64,000 nt of DNA, taken from JANQPX01 sp965222015. Lineage in GTDB: Bacteria > Pseudomonadota > Alphaproteobacteria > Geminicoccales > Geminicoccaceae. The translations under genes and the position numbers were made by a program. The notes under the pieces are model-generated. The model saw nothing but the letters and a program-made list of their open reading frames with translations. It made no database searches and was not told where the DNA came from. This document shows, piece after piece, positions 1 through 8,194 of the stretch (position 1 is the first letter of the stretch; every line of letters begins with the position of its first letter). The stretch spans positions 372,001 through 436,000 of the forward strand of contig CBDCTL010000017.1 in the NCBI GenBank assembly GCA_965222015.1, read 5' to 3'.

Positions 1-701
1 GCAAGGGCGAGCTCTTGGGCCTTGTCGGCGAATCCGGCTCCGGCAAATCGACCATGGCCAAGGTCGTGTCCGGACTTCAGGACTTTGACGGGACGCTCGA
101 CTTTCGCGACCGACGCTTCACCAGCCGGCGTGAGATCGACCGCGATTATCGACGAGCGGTACAAATCGTCTTTCAGCATCCAGATGCGTCGCTCAATCCG
201 CGCCAAAGAATAGGCGAGATCCTGTCCCGGCCGCTCCACCTTTACGATATGGTTCCGAAGGACCAGCGCGCCCTGCGCATCGAGGAACTGCTGAAAGGCG
301 TGCGGCTGCCTCCCGACTATGCCAACCGGTTTCCGCACCAGCTTTCGGGCGGCGAAAAGCAGCGCGTCGCCATCGCTCGCGCCTTTGCGGCCGAGCCCGC
401 CTTGGTGATCTGCGACGAGATCACCGCGTCCCTCGATGTCTCGGTGCAGGCGTCGGTGGCGCGGCTGCTTGCCGATCTTCAGCGCCGGACCGGAACAGCC
501 TGTCTGTTCATCACCCACGATCTGAACCTGGTGCGCCAGCTCGCCCATCGCATCTGCGTGATGCAACGGGGTGAGCTGGTCGACAGTTTCGATCGGGACG
601 ATGCCGAGACGCCCGATCGTCACCCCTATACCCGAGCCCTTCTCGCCGCCGTGCCGCCACCGGCCGTCGACGCCGTCCCGCTAGCCTTGGAAACGACATG
701 A
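1..701 (+). CDS. Dipeptide/oligopeptide-type ABC transporter ATP-binding protein, 5' partial
   Basis: Cytoplasmic ATPase subunit of a peptide-type (Dpp/Opp) importer; the beginning lies outside the window. Visible are the Walker A motif GESGSGKST within the first residues, the Q-loop region (VFQHPDASLNPRQR), the signature LSGGEKQRVAIARA, the Walker B region VICDEITASLD and the H-loop ITHD. The usual DEP(T/V)SALD is changed to DEITASLD. The stop overlaps the start of the following M20 hydrolase gene (ATGA), so the two are translationally coupled and the hydrolase probably acts on the imported compound. The substrate cannot be told from this subunit. Confidence 0.93.
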   Translation, partial: KGELLGLVGESGSGKSTMAKVVSGLQDFDGTLDFRDRRFTSRREIDRDYRRAVQIVFQHPDASLNPRQRIGEILSRPLHLYDMVPKDQRALRIEELLKGVRLPPDYANRFPHQLSGGEKQRVAIARAFAAEPALVICDEITASLDVSVQASVARLLADLQRRTGTACLFITHDLNLVRQLAHRICVMQRGELVDSFDRDDAETPDRHPYTRALLAAVPPPAVDAVPLALETT

Positions 702-1918
702 CCGACGCCTTCGCGCTCGCCCGCGACATCGACGAAAATGCCTGTCTCGAAACTCTGGCCGAGATGGTCCGGCAGAAGAGCTATTCCGAAACCGAGGGCG
801 AGCGGCGGCTTGCCGAACGCATGGTCGAGATCATGGCAGCGATGGGGCTGGAGGCTGAGCTTCAGCTGATCGACGGCGATCGGGTCAATGCCATCGGCAT
901 CTGGCGTGGCACGGGCGGCGGCAAGAGTCTTCTCTTCAACGGCCATCTCGACACCAACCCGGTGGGCGAAGGCTGGACGGTCGATCCCTGGGGCGGGCTG
1001 ATCGACGACGGCTTCATCTACGGCATCGGCGTCTCGAACATGAAGGCCGGCGATGCGGCCTCGCTCTCCGCCGTCAAGACATTGATCGATGCCGGCGTCC
1101 GCCTCAAAGGCGACGTCATTCTGACCTATGTCGTCGGCGAGCTGCAGGGCGGCGTCGGCACGCTTGCCGCGGTGAAGCAGGGTGTTCGGGCGGACTATTT
1201 CATCAATTCCGAGCCGACCGACTTGCAGGCCGTGACCATGCATGCCGCCGCCTTCGTCTTTCATATCGAGCTCGAAGGCATCACCCGGCATCTCTCGAAA
1301 CGTGAAGAGGCGGTCGATGCGATCCGAGCCGCCTCGGGGCTGATCCCAACGCTCACCGACCTGACCTTTTCCGATGCGCCGACCGACGAGCACCGTTCGA
1401 TCAATCGTGTGCATGTCGGCACCATCCAGGGCGCGCTCGGCCGCGAGTTCCACACATGGCGAGCCCCTCAAGTCGCCGATTTTGTTCACCTCTCGGGCTC
1501 CGGCCGCTATGGCCCCGGCCAAACCGAAGCCCAGGCCATCGCCGACATCCGTGCCGTGCTCGATCAGCTCGAAGCCGAATGGCCCGGCCTCAAAGCAAAA
1601 GTCTGGGCCGAGACACGAGACGGCAAACCCTCGATGCCCGCCTTTGAAGTCGCCAAGGACTCGCGCGTCGTCATGGCGCTCAATGGCGCCTACCGTGCGA
1701 TACGGCATCAGGACCAGCCGACAGGTGCGATCACGCCGCCCGGCTTCTACGGCACGGACGCCGGCCATCTCTACGTGGAAGGCGGCATGGAAGGCGTCGT
1801 CTGCGGCCCGGGTGGACGCTACAACACCATGCCGGATGAACGTGTCGACATTCCCGACTATCTCGACATGATCAGGATCTACCTGCTCACCATGTGCGAC
1901 ATCTGCGAGCAGGCCTGA
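698..1918 (+). CDS. M20-family peptidase/deacylase homologue with substituted metal ligands
   Basis: A 406-residue protein with the overall layout of ArgE/DapE/CPG2-type M20 metallohydrolases. The first metal-site motif GHLDT is intact (His83, Asp85), as is the Glu of SEPT (Glu172). Three other positions differ from the family. The bridging Asp of the usual DMKGG motif is Asn114 (SNMKAG). The first Glu of the catalytic EE pair is Gly147 (VVGEL). The C-terminal His before the PxE motif is Asn376 (GGRYNTMPDE). The fold is probably kept, but two-metal hydrolysis is doubtful. The coupled peptide-transporter ATPase gene suggests work on an imported amide or peptide-like compound, or binding of it. 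Confidence 0.85.
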   Translation: MTDAFALARDIDENACLETLAEMVRQKSYSETEGERRLAERMVEIMAAMGLEAELQLIDGDRVNAIGIWRGTGGGKSLLFNGHLDTNPVGEGWTVDPWGGLIDDGFIYGIGVSNMKAGDAASLSAVKTLIDAGVRLKGDVILTYVVGELQGGVGTLAAVKQGVRADYFINSEPTDLQAVTMHAAAFVFHIELEGITRHLSKREEAVDAIRAASGLIPTLTDLTFSDAPTDEHRSINRVHVGTIQGALGREFHTWRAPQVADFVHLSGSGRYGPGQTEAQAIADIRAVLDQLEAEWPGLKAKVWAETRDGKPSMPAFEVAKDSRVVMALNGAYRAIRHQDQPTGAITPPGFYGTDAGHLYVEGGMEGVVCGPGGRYNTMPDERVDIPDYLDMIRIYLLTMCDICEQA

Positions 1919-1926
1919 CTTTCCCT

Positions 1927-2370
1927 TCAGCCAGCATCCTCGAAGGTCTGGTGATAGCCGTCGGGGTCGCCGACCCAGGCGTAGATTTCCCAGAGATTGC
2001 CGTCGGGATCGGCGAAGTAGCAGGCGTAGGCGTTCCAGGGATAGGCCTTGGGCGGGCCGTGCATGGCGACGCCGGCGTCGCTCAGGCTCCGGTGGATCTC
2101 GTCGACCTCCCTAGCGCTCGCCACTTCGACCGCGGTCATCACCTTGTGCACCGTGCCGTCGTCCGCCGCGCCCTCGATGCCGACATGCTCGGCGATATGA
2201 CCGGCTTCCCAGAGCGCCAGCACGACCCGCTCGCTCGTGAAGTCGGCGAAGCCTTCCGCCTTGCGGCGCAGCCGAAAGCCGAGCTTGTCCCGATAGAAGG
2301 CTATCGAGCGATCGAGATCCCGGCAGATCATGCAGACATCGCTGATTTTCGCCTTGCCGCCGAGCATCAC
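1927..2370 (-). CDS. VOC-superfamily (glyoxalase/bleomycin-resistance fold) protein
   Basis: A 147-residue single-domain protein. It has the typical VOC opening (SDVCMICRDLDRSIAFYRDK) and the closing motif FADPDGNLWEIY, in which the last Glu is the usual metal ligand. Length fits one pair of beta-alpha-beta-beta-beta modules working as a dimer. It ends the minus-strand ABC operon, 25 bp after the permease stop, so it may process the transported compound (isomerisation, ring opening or dioxygenation are all known in the family). It converges on the plus-strand M20 gene with only 8 bp between stops. Confidence 0.85.
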   Translation of the reverse strand: MMLGGKAKISDVCMICRDLDRSIAFYRDKLGFRLRRKAEGFADFTSERVVLALWEAGHIAEHVGIEGAADDGTVHKVMTAVEVASAREVDEIHRSLSDAGVAMHGPPKAYPWNAYACYFADPDGNLWEIYAWVGDPDGYHQTFEDAG

Positions 2371-2395
2371 GTTCTCCCGGTTGGTATCGTCCTCC

Positions 2396-3148
2396 TCAGT
2401 CCCAGTTCAGCAGCCGGCGCTCCAGCAGAACGACCAGCGCGAAGAACAGCAGTGCCAGACCCGAGGACATGAACAGCGTGGCATAGAGGAGGGAGGATTG
2501 GTAGTTGAAGGTCGCCTGGATGATGAGGGCGCCGAGCCCCTTGTTGGCGCCGATCCACTCGCCGACGATCGCGCCGACGACGCTGGTGGTCGAGGCGATG
2601 CGCAGCGCTGCGAACAGGAAGGGGAGGGAACGCGGCACGCGCAGCTTCCAGAAGACCTCCCGGCGGCTCGCGTTCAGGACGTGCATCAGCTCCAGCTCGG
2701 CCGTGCTCACCGCTTCCAGCCCGCGGATCATGTTGACCAGGGTCGGAAAGAAGCAGATGACCGCGGCGATCACGATCTTCGGCAGCATGCCGAGCCCGAA
2801 GATCAGGACCAGGATCGGCGCCAGCGCCAGGATCGGGATGGTGTTGAAGAAGACCGCGACGGGGAAATAGGCGGCCTCCAGCACCTTGCTGTGGACGAAG
2901 GCGACGGCGAGCAGGATGGCGAGCCCGTTGCCGAGGACGAAGCCGGCGAGCGCCTCGATCGCGGTCGGCCAGAAATTGTCCAGGAGCACCGGCGCCTTCT
3001 CGATCAGCGTGGTGAGGGCAGCAATCGGGCTCGGCGCCACGAATTCCTGCACGTCGAACAGCACGATCACCAGATGCCAGGCGATCAGGATCGAGAGCCC
3101 GCCGAGCACCGGCAGCAGCCAGCGCGGCAGGCGGCCCGCCCGGCTCAT
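2396..3148 (-). CDS. NitT/TauT (SsuC)-type ABC transporter permease
   Basis: A 250-residue inner-membrane permease of the BPD_transp_1 family, SsuC/TauC/ThiX branch. It has about six hydrophobic segments and the cytoplasmic EAA loop near residues 143-170 (ELMHVLNASRREVFWKLRVP), which contacts the ATPase. The start overlaps the stop of the upstream ATPase gene by 4 bp (ATGA). Together with the ATPase and the NMT1/THI5-like SBP it forms a full importer for a small organic anion or pyrimidine/sulfonate-like compound; the exact substrate is not visible. Confidence 0.92.
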   Translation of the reverse strand: MSRAGRLPRWLLPVLGGLSILIAWHLVIVLFDVQEFVAPSPIAALTTLIEKAPVLLDNFWPTAIEALAGFVLGNGLAILLAVAFVHSKVLEAAYFPVAVFFNTIPILALAPILVLIFGLGMLPKIVIAAVICFFPTLVNMIRGLEAVSTAELELMHVLNASRREVFWKLRVPRSLPFLFAALRIASTTSVVGAIVGEWIGANKGLGALIIQATFNYQSSLLYATLFMSSGLALLFFALVVLLERRLLNWD

Positions 3149-3942
3149 CGCCCGTCATCCGCGAGCAGACGGCGCAGATGCGAGGTCATCTCGACGAACG
3201 CCCGGCCGTCGCGCGCGATCATGCCGCCCTCGCGGACCGGTCGGAGGTCGATGCGCTCGACGATGCGTCCGGGGGCCGCCGCCATGGCCACGATGTCGGT
3301 CGCGAGATAGACCGCCTCGGCGAGGCTGTGGGTGACGAAGACGATGGTGACGCCGGTCTCCCGCCAGATGCGCAAAAGCTCGTCGTTCAGCCGGTCCCGG
3401 GTCATCTCGTCGAGCGCGCCGAAGGGCTCGTCCATCAAAAGGAGCTTCGGCTGTCCGACCAGGGCGCGCGCGATCGCCACCCTTTGCCGCATCCCGCCCG
3501 AAAGCTCGGCCGGACGCGCGGCGGCCCAGTCGGCGAGCCCCATCAGCTCCAGCAGCTTTTCCGGCGCGGCGTCGTCGCCCGCGGGTCCGCCATCACCGAT
3601 CTCGAGCGGCAGGCGAACATTGTCGAGCACGCTTCGCCAGGGAAGGAGCGTGGCGTCCTGAAAGCAGAAACCGAGCTCGCGCCGCCGTCGAACCTCGCCC
3701 GGCGAGGCGCCGAACAGCTCGATCCGCCCCTCGCTCGGCTGGACGATGTCGGCGATCAGGCGAAGCAGCGTGGACTTGCCGCAGCCGGACGGCCCGATCA
3801 GGGTGACCAGGCTGCCCCGGTCGAAGGCGAGGTCGATGCCGTCGAGGGCCCGAAAGGGCGCGCCGTCGCGCTCGAACACGACGCCGACGCCCGATAGCCG
3901 GATCGCGGGATCGGTGTCGACGGCGTGCGCCGCTTCAGCCAA
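3145..3942 (-). CDS. NitT/TauT (SsuB)-type ABC transporter ATP-binding protein
   Basis: A 265-residue ATPase with Walker A GPSGCGKST, Q-loop FCFQDATLLPW (typical of SsuB/TauB), signature LSGGMRQRVAIARA, Walker B LLLMDEPFGALD and H-loop FVTHS. The frame is open much further upstream, but that part overlaps the SBP gene and does not look like protein. I chose the TTG at 3942, which overlaps the SBP stop (TTGGCTGA), giving MAEAAHAV at the start. Coupled to the downstream permease by a 4-bp overlap. Confidence 0.9.
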   Translation of the reverse strand: MAEAAHAVDTDPAIRLSGVGVVFERDGAPFRALDGIDLAFDRGSLVTLIGPSGCGKSTLLRLIADIVQPSEGRIELFGASPGEVRRRRELGFCFQDATLLPWRSVLDNVRLPLEIGDGGPAGDDAAPEKLLELMGLADWAAARPAELSGGMRQRVAIARALVGQPKLLLMDEPFGALDEMTRDRLNDELLRIWRETGVTIVFVTHSLAEAVYLATDIVAMAAAPGRIVERIDLRPVREGGMIARDGRAFVEMTSHLRRLLADDGR

Positions 3943-4975
3943 GCTTCGGCCGGTCGGCTTCGGTCGCCTCGAGGATCGTTGTGTCGATGAACTCGTCGAC
4001 CGCGGGTGCTGCCTTCTCGAACTGGCCGATGCCGTCATAGGTCGCGATCTGATCGGCGATGACCTGCGGATCGAAATAGCCCCAGCCATGGTCCCTGGTG
4101 GTCTCATCGAAGGACAGCTCGACGATCTTCGCGACCGTTTCCTTCTCGACCTCGCGGTCCAGCTCGGGATAGGCGTCCACCAGGATGTCGACCGAGGCTT
4201 CGGGATTGTCGTGCATCCAGGCCCAGCCCTTGGCGACCGCGCGGATGAAGGCGGCGATCGCCTCGCCGTTCTCGGCGAGCGCCTGGTCTGAGGTGAAATA
4301 GGCGTTGGCGTAGCTCGGCAGGCCCGCATCCCACTGCATCAGCGCGAGGCGATCGGGGCCGAGCACCGACAGCGCCTTGGTGTTGGTGACCCAGGCGGTG
4401 ATCGCGTCGACCTGGTCGTTGGCGAGCGGGCCCATGTCCCAGCCGACGGTCACGATATCGAGCTCGCCCGGATCGATCCCGGCCTTGGCGAGCAGCGCGT
4501 CGAGCACGAAGCGCGCGGTCGGCTGGGTGCCGATGCGCTTGCCGACCATGTCCTCGACCGAGCGGATCGGCTTTGCCGGCAGCGAGAAATAGGCGAACGG
4601 CGACTGGCGAAAGCCGGCCGCGATCATCTTGATCGGCGCGCCCGCCGAGCGCGCGAGCATGCCCTGGCCGCTGTCCGAGAACTGGCCGAGCATGGCCTGG
4701 CCCGCGGTCACCGGCGGCACGGTCGTGGAGTTCGGCCCGCCCGGCAGGAACTCGACCTCGAGCCCTTCCTCGGCGAAATAGCCGTTGGTCCGTGCCACCA
4801 CGTCGCCGATCTGGCCGTTGCTCATCAGCCAGTCATATTTGACGCTGACGCTCGTCGTCTCCGCTCTTGCCCCGCGCGTCACCGATATCCAGGCAGCACC
4901 TGCGGCGAGCGCACCCGCTCCCTTCAGCACCCGCCGGCGCGATGCGCTGCGGCTTCCTTCTCCGATTCTCGACAT
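3935..4975 (-). CDS. NMT1/THI5-like ABC substrate-binding protein
   Basis: A 346-residue periplasmic binding protein of the SsuA/TauA/THI5 family. It begins MSRIGEGSRSASRRRVLKG, a twin-arginine export signal followed by a hydrophobic stretch and a RGARAE cleavage site. The mature part starts with the family pattern KYDWLMSNGQIGDVVA and later has the glycine-rich LPGGPNS segment. ATG 4975 is chosen because GGGAGACCAGG lies just upstream; longer in-frame starts would spoil the Tat signal. The gene follows another, unrelated SBP gene after 74 bp, so one operon supplies two receptor types. Confidence 0.9.
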   Translation of the reverse strand: MSRIGEGSRSASRRRVLKGAGALAAGAAWISVTRGARAETTSVSVKYDWLMSNGQIGDVVARTNGYFAEEGLEVEFLPGGPNSTTVPPVTAGQAMLGQFSDSGQGMLARSAGAPIKMIAAGFRQSPFAYFSLPAKPIRSVEDMVGKRIGTQPTARFVLDALLAKAGIDPGELDIVTVGWDMGPLANDQVDAITAWVTNTKALSVLGPDRLALMQWDAGLPSYANAYFTSDQALAENGEAIAAFIRAVAKGWAWMHDNPEASVDILVDAYPELDREVEKETVAKIVELSFDETTRDHGWGYFDPQVIADQIATYDGIGQFEKAAPAVDEFIDTTILEATEADRPKLG

Positions 4976-5049
4976 CCTGGTCTCCCTGACCGTTTTCCTT
5001 CGATTGATCATGTCGTTCCGCCAGCTCCCGGACTCGGGAACCCGTCCGC

Positions 5050-5853
5050 TCACATGATCGAGCGGATCGGATTTTCCGGTGTGGGATCGATGCCGATGAC
5101 ATCCCCGGCGATGGTGGCAAACGTGCCGTCCTCGATCATGGCCGCAAGGGCGCCGTTGACCGCGGTCACGAGGTTGGGCTTGCCCTTCCTCACCGCCCAG
5201 CCCATCTGGTAGCTCTCGATATAGCCGTCGACCAGCTCGAGCGGCAGGCCGGCCTCCTTGATCGCATAGGCGCCGGCGACCGCATCGGTGATCACCGAAT
5301 CGATATTGCCGTTGGCGAGATCCTGCAGCGCCTCGGGGTCGGACTTGTAGGATTTGACCTCGCCGCCGAGATTTTCCGCCATGGGCACGAAGGTCGAGGC
5401 GACGATCACGCCGATGGTCTTGCCGTCGGCATCATCGAGGCTCCTGATGTCGCTGTCCTCGCGCACCACCAGCCGGGCACCCGATTCGACCCAGGCATCG
5501 CAGAAGGTCACGGCCTGCTGACGCTCCTCGGTGATGCCCATGGGGTTGCTGATCATGTCGTACTGGTCCGCCTCGAGGCCGATCAGGATGGAATCCCATT
5601 TGATGATCACCGGCTTGTGCTCGAGGCCGAGCCGGGACGCGATCTCGCGGATGATCTCGAGCTCGAACCCGCCGAGGTCGCCGCTCGCGTCGCGAATCGA
5701 AAAGGGCGGGAAGCTGCCTTCGGTCGCGGTGCTCAGCACGCCGGGCTCGATCAGCTCGAGGTCGGCGGCAAAGGCCGCACCCGGGCGGATCGCGGGCAGG
5801 AGCGGAAGGGCGGCCAGGGCCGCCGCCTTCTGGATCAGTGACCGGCGCTTCAT
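5050..5853 (-). CDS. Family 3 (amino-acid-type) ABC substrate-binding protein
   Basis: A 267-residue periplasmic binding protein. The Sec signal ends near GAAFAA, followed by the SBP_bac_3 core: TEGSFPPFSIRDASGDLGGFE, then IKWDSILIGLEADQYDMI and GITEERQQAVTF. The family binds polar amino acids, opines and similar small amines. It is the expected partner of the HisM-type permease encoded 31 bp upstream. A small hairpin (TCCCG/CGGGA, 5026-5039) lies just after the stop and before the next SBP gene. No HisP-type ATPase is in the operon. Confidence 0.92.
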   Translation of the reverse strand: MKRRSLIQKAAALAALPLLPAIRPGAAFAADLELIEPGVLSTATEGSFPPFSIRDASGDLGGFELEIIREIASRLGLEHKPVIIKWDSILIGLEADQYDMISNPMGITEERQQAVTFCDAWVESGARLVVREDSDIRSLDDADGKTIGVIVASTFVPMAENLGGEVKSYKSDPEALQDLANGNIDSVITDAVAGAYAIKEAGLPLELVDGYIESYQMGWAVRKGKPNLVTAVNGALAAMIEDGTFATIAGDVIGIDPTPENPIRSIM

Positions 5854-5884
5854 GGAGTACCTCCCGTTTTCTTTGTCCCGCCCG

Positions 5885-6550
5885 TCAGGGCGTTTGGTGA
5901 TGCCGCGCTTCGTACCAGCCTGCGAACCAGCTTAGTAGGGATGTCATCAAGAGGTAAAGCAGCGCGGCGAGGATGTAGAATTCGAACGGCCGGAAGGTGG
6001 CGGCGATCATGGTCTGGGCGTGCAGGGTCAGCTCGACCACGGTGATCGCCGAGAGCAGGGACGTGTTCTTGAGGGTGTTGATCGCCTCGTTGGTCAGGGC
6101 CGGCACGATGATCCTGACCACCTGGGGGAGGACGACGAAGCGCATCGAATCGATGCGGTCGAGGCCGAGGGCGGTCGCCGCGTCGAACTGGCCCTTGGGG
6201 ATGGCGTTCAGGCCGGTCCGGATCACCTCGGCGACATAGGCGCCGCTGCTGACGCCGAGCGCGATCACGCCGGCGAGAAACGGCGAGAAGCTGACGCCGA
6301 GCTGCGGCAGGCCGAAATAGACGATGAACACCTGGATCAGGGTCGGCGTGCCGCGGATGAACCAGATGTAGAACTCGGCCGCCCAGCGGATCGGGCGAAG
6401 GGACGAGCGCTTGGCGAGCGCTGCGATCAGGCCGCAGAGCCAGCTCACCAGGATGGTCACCAGCGCGATCTGCAGCGCGAGCCAGCTCGCCCGGAAGAAG
6501 CCGGGGAGATAGGGCCAGAGATAGGTGATCCCCTCGATCAAGCTGTGCAC
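5885..6550 (-). CDS. HisM/GlnP-type polar amino-acid ABC permease
   Basis: A 221-residue inner-membrane permease of the HEQRo family. It has five to six hydrophobic segments, and the EAA loop lies near residues 120-150 (FDAATALGLDRIDSMRFVVLPQ). The last residues form an ordinary amphipathic tail. It lies between the truncated dioxygenase gene and the family 3 SBP. Only one permease and no cognate ATPase of this class are present, so it must form a homodimer and use either the SsuB-like ATPase of the operon or one encoded elsewhere. Confidence 0.9.
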   Translation of the reverse strand: MHSLIEGITYLWPYLPGFFRASWLALQIALVTILVSWLCGLIAALAKRSSLRPIRWAAEFYIWFIRGTPTLIQVFIVYFGLPQLGVSFSPFLAGVIALGVSSGAYVAEVIRTGLNAIPKGQFDAATALGLDRIDSMRFVVLPQVVRIIVPALTNEAINTLKNTSLLSAITVVELTLHAQTMIAATFRPFEFYILAALLYLLMTSLLSWFAGWYEARHHQTP

Positions 6551-6574
6551 CCCGTGAACGCAGCGGCCGCGCCG

Positions 6575-7074
6575 CTAGCCGAGGGCGCTTGGGCGGTGGA
6601 GGGCGTCCCTGAACGCGGCGATCGCATCGCCGCTCCAGTCGGCGTCGGGGCGCGGCTCCAGGTCGAAATGGCCGTGCCGGTCGGTGCCGCGCACCAGGGT
6701 CGCCGAATCGCGCGCCCTGGTCTGGCGAACGTCCGGCCTGATGTAGCGCAGCACGACGCCGAGACGCGGCGTATCCGACCGGTTGGGCTGCGAGCCGTGC
6801 ACCACCGCCATGTGATGCAGCGACATCTCGCCCGGCTCCAGCTCCATGTCGACCACGTCGCGCTCGTCGATCTCGATCTGCGCGGTCTGGCCGAAGAACA
6901 GCATGTTGGTGTCGGACGCGGTGGTTTCATGATCGAGCTGGCCGAGCTTGTGGGTGCCGGGCACGACCCGAAGGCAGCCGTTCTCCTTCCGGCTCGGCGT
7001 CAGCGCCAGCCAGCAGTTGAGGATCCCGTCGAACGGCTCGAGGCCGGACGGAACCCGATGATGCGGTCATACCA
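6575..7074 (-). pseudogene. Phytanoyl-CoA dioxygenase (PhyH/EctD-like) gene, 5' truncated
   Basis: Continuous similarity to the PhyH family of Fe(II)/2-oxoglutarate oxygenases runs from about 7060 down to the stop at 6575. It includes NCWLALTPSRKENGCLR, VVPGTHKLG, the distal metal His region SLHHMAVVHGSQPN and the 2-oxoglutarate-binding Arg region RLGVVLRYIRP. Upstream, the frame meets a stop codon inside a repeated sequence at 7050-7079, so the N-terminal half and the HxD metal motif are gone. A 129-residue open frame starts at 6964 but cannot form the active site. It sits 24 bp before the permease gene and was probably once the first gene of that operon. Confidence 0.8.
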
Positions 7075-7079
7075 CTAGA
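7050..7079. repeat. 30-bp repeat with GntR-operator-like core, copy 1
   Basis: 26 of 30 bases match 29632-29661 without gaps. The core on the plus strand is GATGCGGTCATACCACTAGA. GGTCATACC is a GGT-N3-ACC dyad like operators of FadR/VanR-type GntR regulators. It spans the TAG stop of the fragment at 7075 and the break point of the dioxygenase pseudogene. Confidence 0.6.
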
Positions 7080-7340
7080 CGCCGATTTCCAGTGACGGCT
7101 CCGCGAAGGCATCAGGCCCGTCTTCGAATCGGTGGACGATGGCTTTCGCCTCCTCGGTCTCGGCCAGCGCCAGCCGCCCGTCCATCCAGGCCGGCTCGCC
7201 GTCGAGGGTGATGGTCGGTTCGATCACCGTCCAGCAGATCTCGCCGGGCGGCTGGTCGCCGCAGGCGTGGAAATGCAGGTAGCGCGGGCCGCCGAAGGCC
7301 AGCGCCGACCAGCGGGCCGGGTTGTGATTGGCGGGCAGGT
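7075..7340 (-). pseudogene. C-terminal fragment of an unrecognised protein
   Basis: About 85 residues in good coding style (PRYLHFHACGDQPPGEICW, then ITLDGEPAWMDGRLAL) end at a TAG at 7075. I do not recognise the family. The frame is fused upstream, near 7345, to an unrelated N-terminal fragment in another frame, so no complete gene is present. It looks like one piece of a patchwork of fragments running to 8972. Confidence 0.45.
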
Positions 7341-7344
7341 CATC

Positions 7345-7712
7345 TCTGGACTGGGGAGTTGGTACTCCACCAACAGAATGCCAGTCTCGGCGACGAAGAG
7401 GAAGTCCCACTCCTTCGGCATGAAATCAGGATACTGAGACTGCCTCAGAACCAAACTTGCGTGTTCGCGCATGGCATCCGGTTCGCCGCTTTGATATCGC
7501 GAGCGCAGCTCGTTGAATTCCTGCCACCTGGTCTCTTGCTCGGCCAGAAAGCTTGATTCTTCTTCCTTCCAAGAAGCGAACGCCATTTCAAAACGACCGA
7601 CGATCTTACGCCACCTCTCCAAGTCCGACTTGAGCAATGCCTCTGCTTCCTGCTCCTTCTCTCGTCTAGCCTTCGGTCTCAGCCAATCGAGCCACCCAGA
7701 CCTTGCCTGCAT
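7345..7712 (-). pseudogene. N-terminal fragment of a restriction-endonuclease-like/hypothetical protein
   Basis: A start at 7712 opens a charged, helical N-terminus (MQARSGWLDWLRPKARREKE), then a coiled-coil-like stretch. It ends in the pattern YPDFMPKEWDFLFVAETGIL and VEYQLPSPE, which resembles the segment preceding the nuclease domain in Mrr-like restriction proteins. The similarity stops at about 7350, where the reading passes into the fragment at 7075-7340. The base composition is visibly more AT-rich than the surroundings, suggesting separate origin. The nuclease domain is absent. Confidence 0.45.
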
Positions 7713-7918
7713 CTCTCGGATGAAGGATCAGGCTTTTCGATTCGTGGATTGAGCGGTGGCTTCTTTGGAAATAGTTCGTTGGTACGATGGTTCTCCCACA
7801 TGAGCGGGCCAGCATCCGCCACTCCAATGGTCAACGTTTCTGCCAACGATTCAATAACCTTACGCGCATCCTCCGTCTGAATCGCGCCTTGTGTTTGCCG
7901 GAGGCTGTTTGGTTCGAG

Positions 7919-8040
7919 TCACGCGACCATGGCGAGACCGTGGTTGTCCGCATGGAAGCGGGCTTCGGCTTCTGCGGGCGGGATGTCGCCGATGGGCTCG
8001 AGCAGGCGTCGGTTGTCGAACCGGTCGACCTGAGGCGCGT
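7919..8040 (-). pseudogene. IS3-family transposase (OrfB) C-terminal remnant
   Basis: About 40 residues reading VDRFDNRRLLEPIGDIPPAE and ending with TGA at 7919 match the C-terminus common to IS3-family integrase-type transposases (WVDWFNNRRLLEPIGNIPPAEAE). The catalytic DDE domain is missing. Upstream in the same frame (to about 8160) is a further stretch (TTLFRPSVSQLPWVEGEPW) from something I do not recognise. Confidence 0.65.
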
Positions 8041-8194
8041 GCGCGCGGTCGAGAGGGGCACCGATCGCAAGCCAGGGCTCGCCCTCGACCCAGGGAAGCT
8101 GGCTGACGCTCGGTCGGAAAAGGGTGGTGTCGTGAAGCAGGTCGGCCAAGGTCATCACGTCGTCGAGATAACGCAGATCGGGCACGGCATTTCG

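Noticed and set aside
626..1768. Long open frame of 380 codons antisense to the M20 gene
   Set aside because: Shadow of a GC-rich coding region; residue composition (repeated Arg/Gly/Asp) matches no protein style, while the plus strand has clear family motifs.
2330..3310. Long open frame of 326 codons on the plus strand
   Set aside because: Antisense to the SsuC-type permease; Gln/Arg/Asp-rich shadow typical of the complement of membrane-protein genes.
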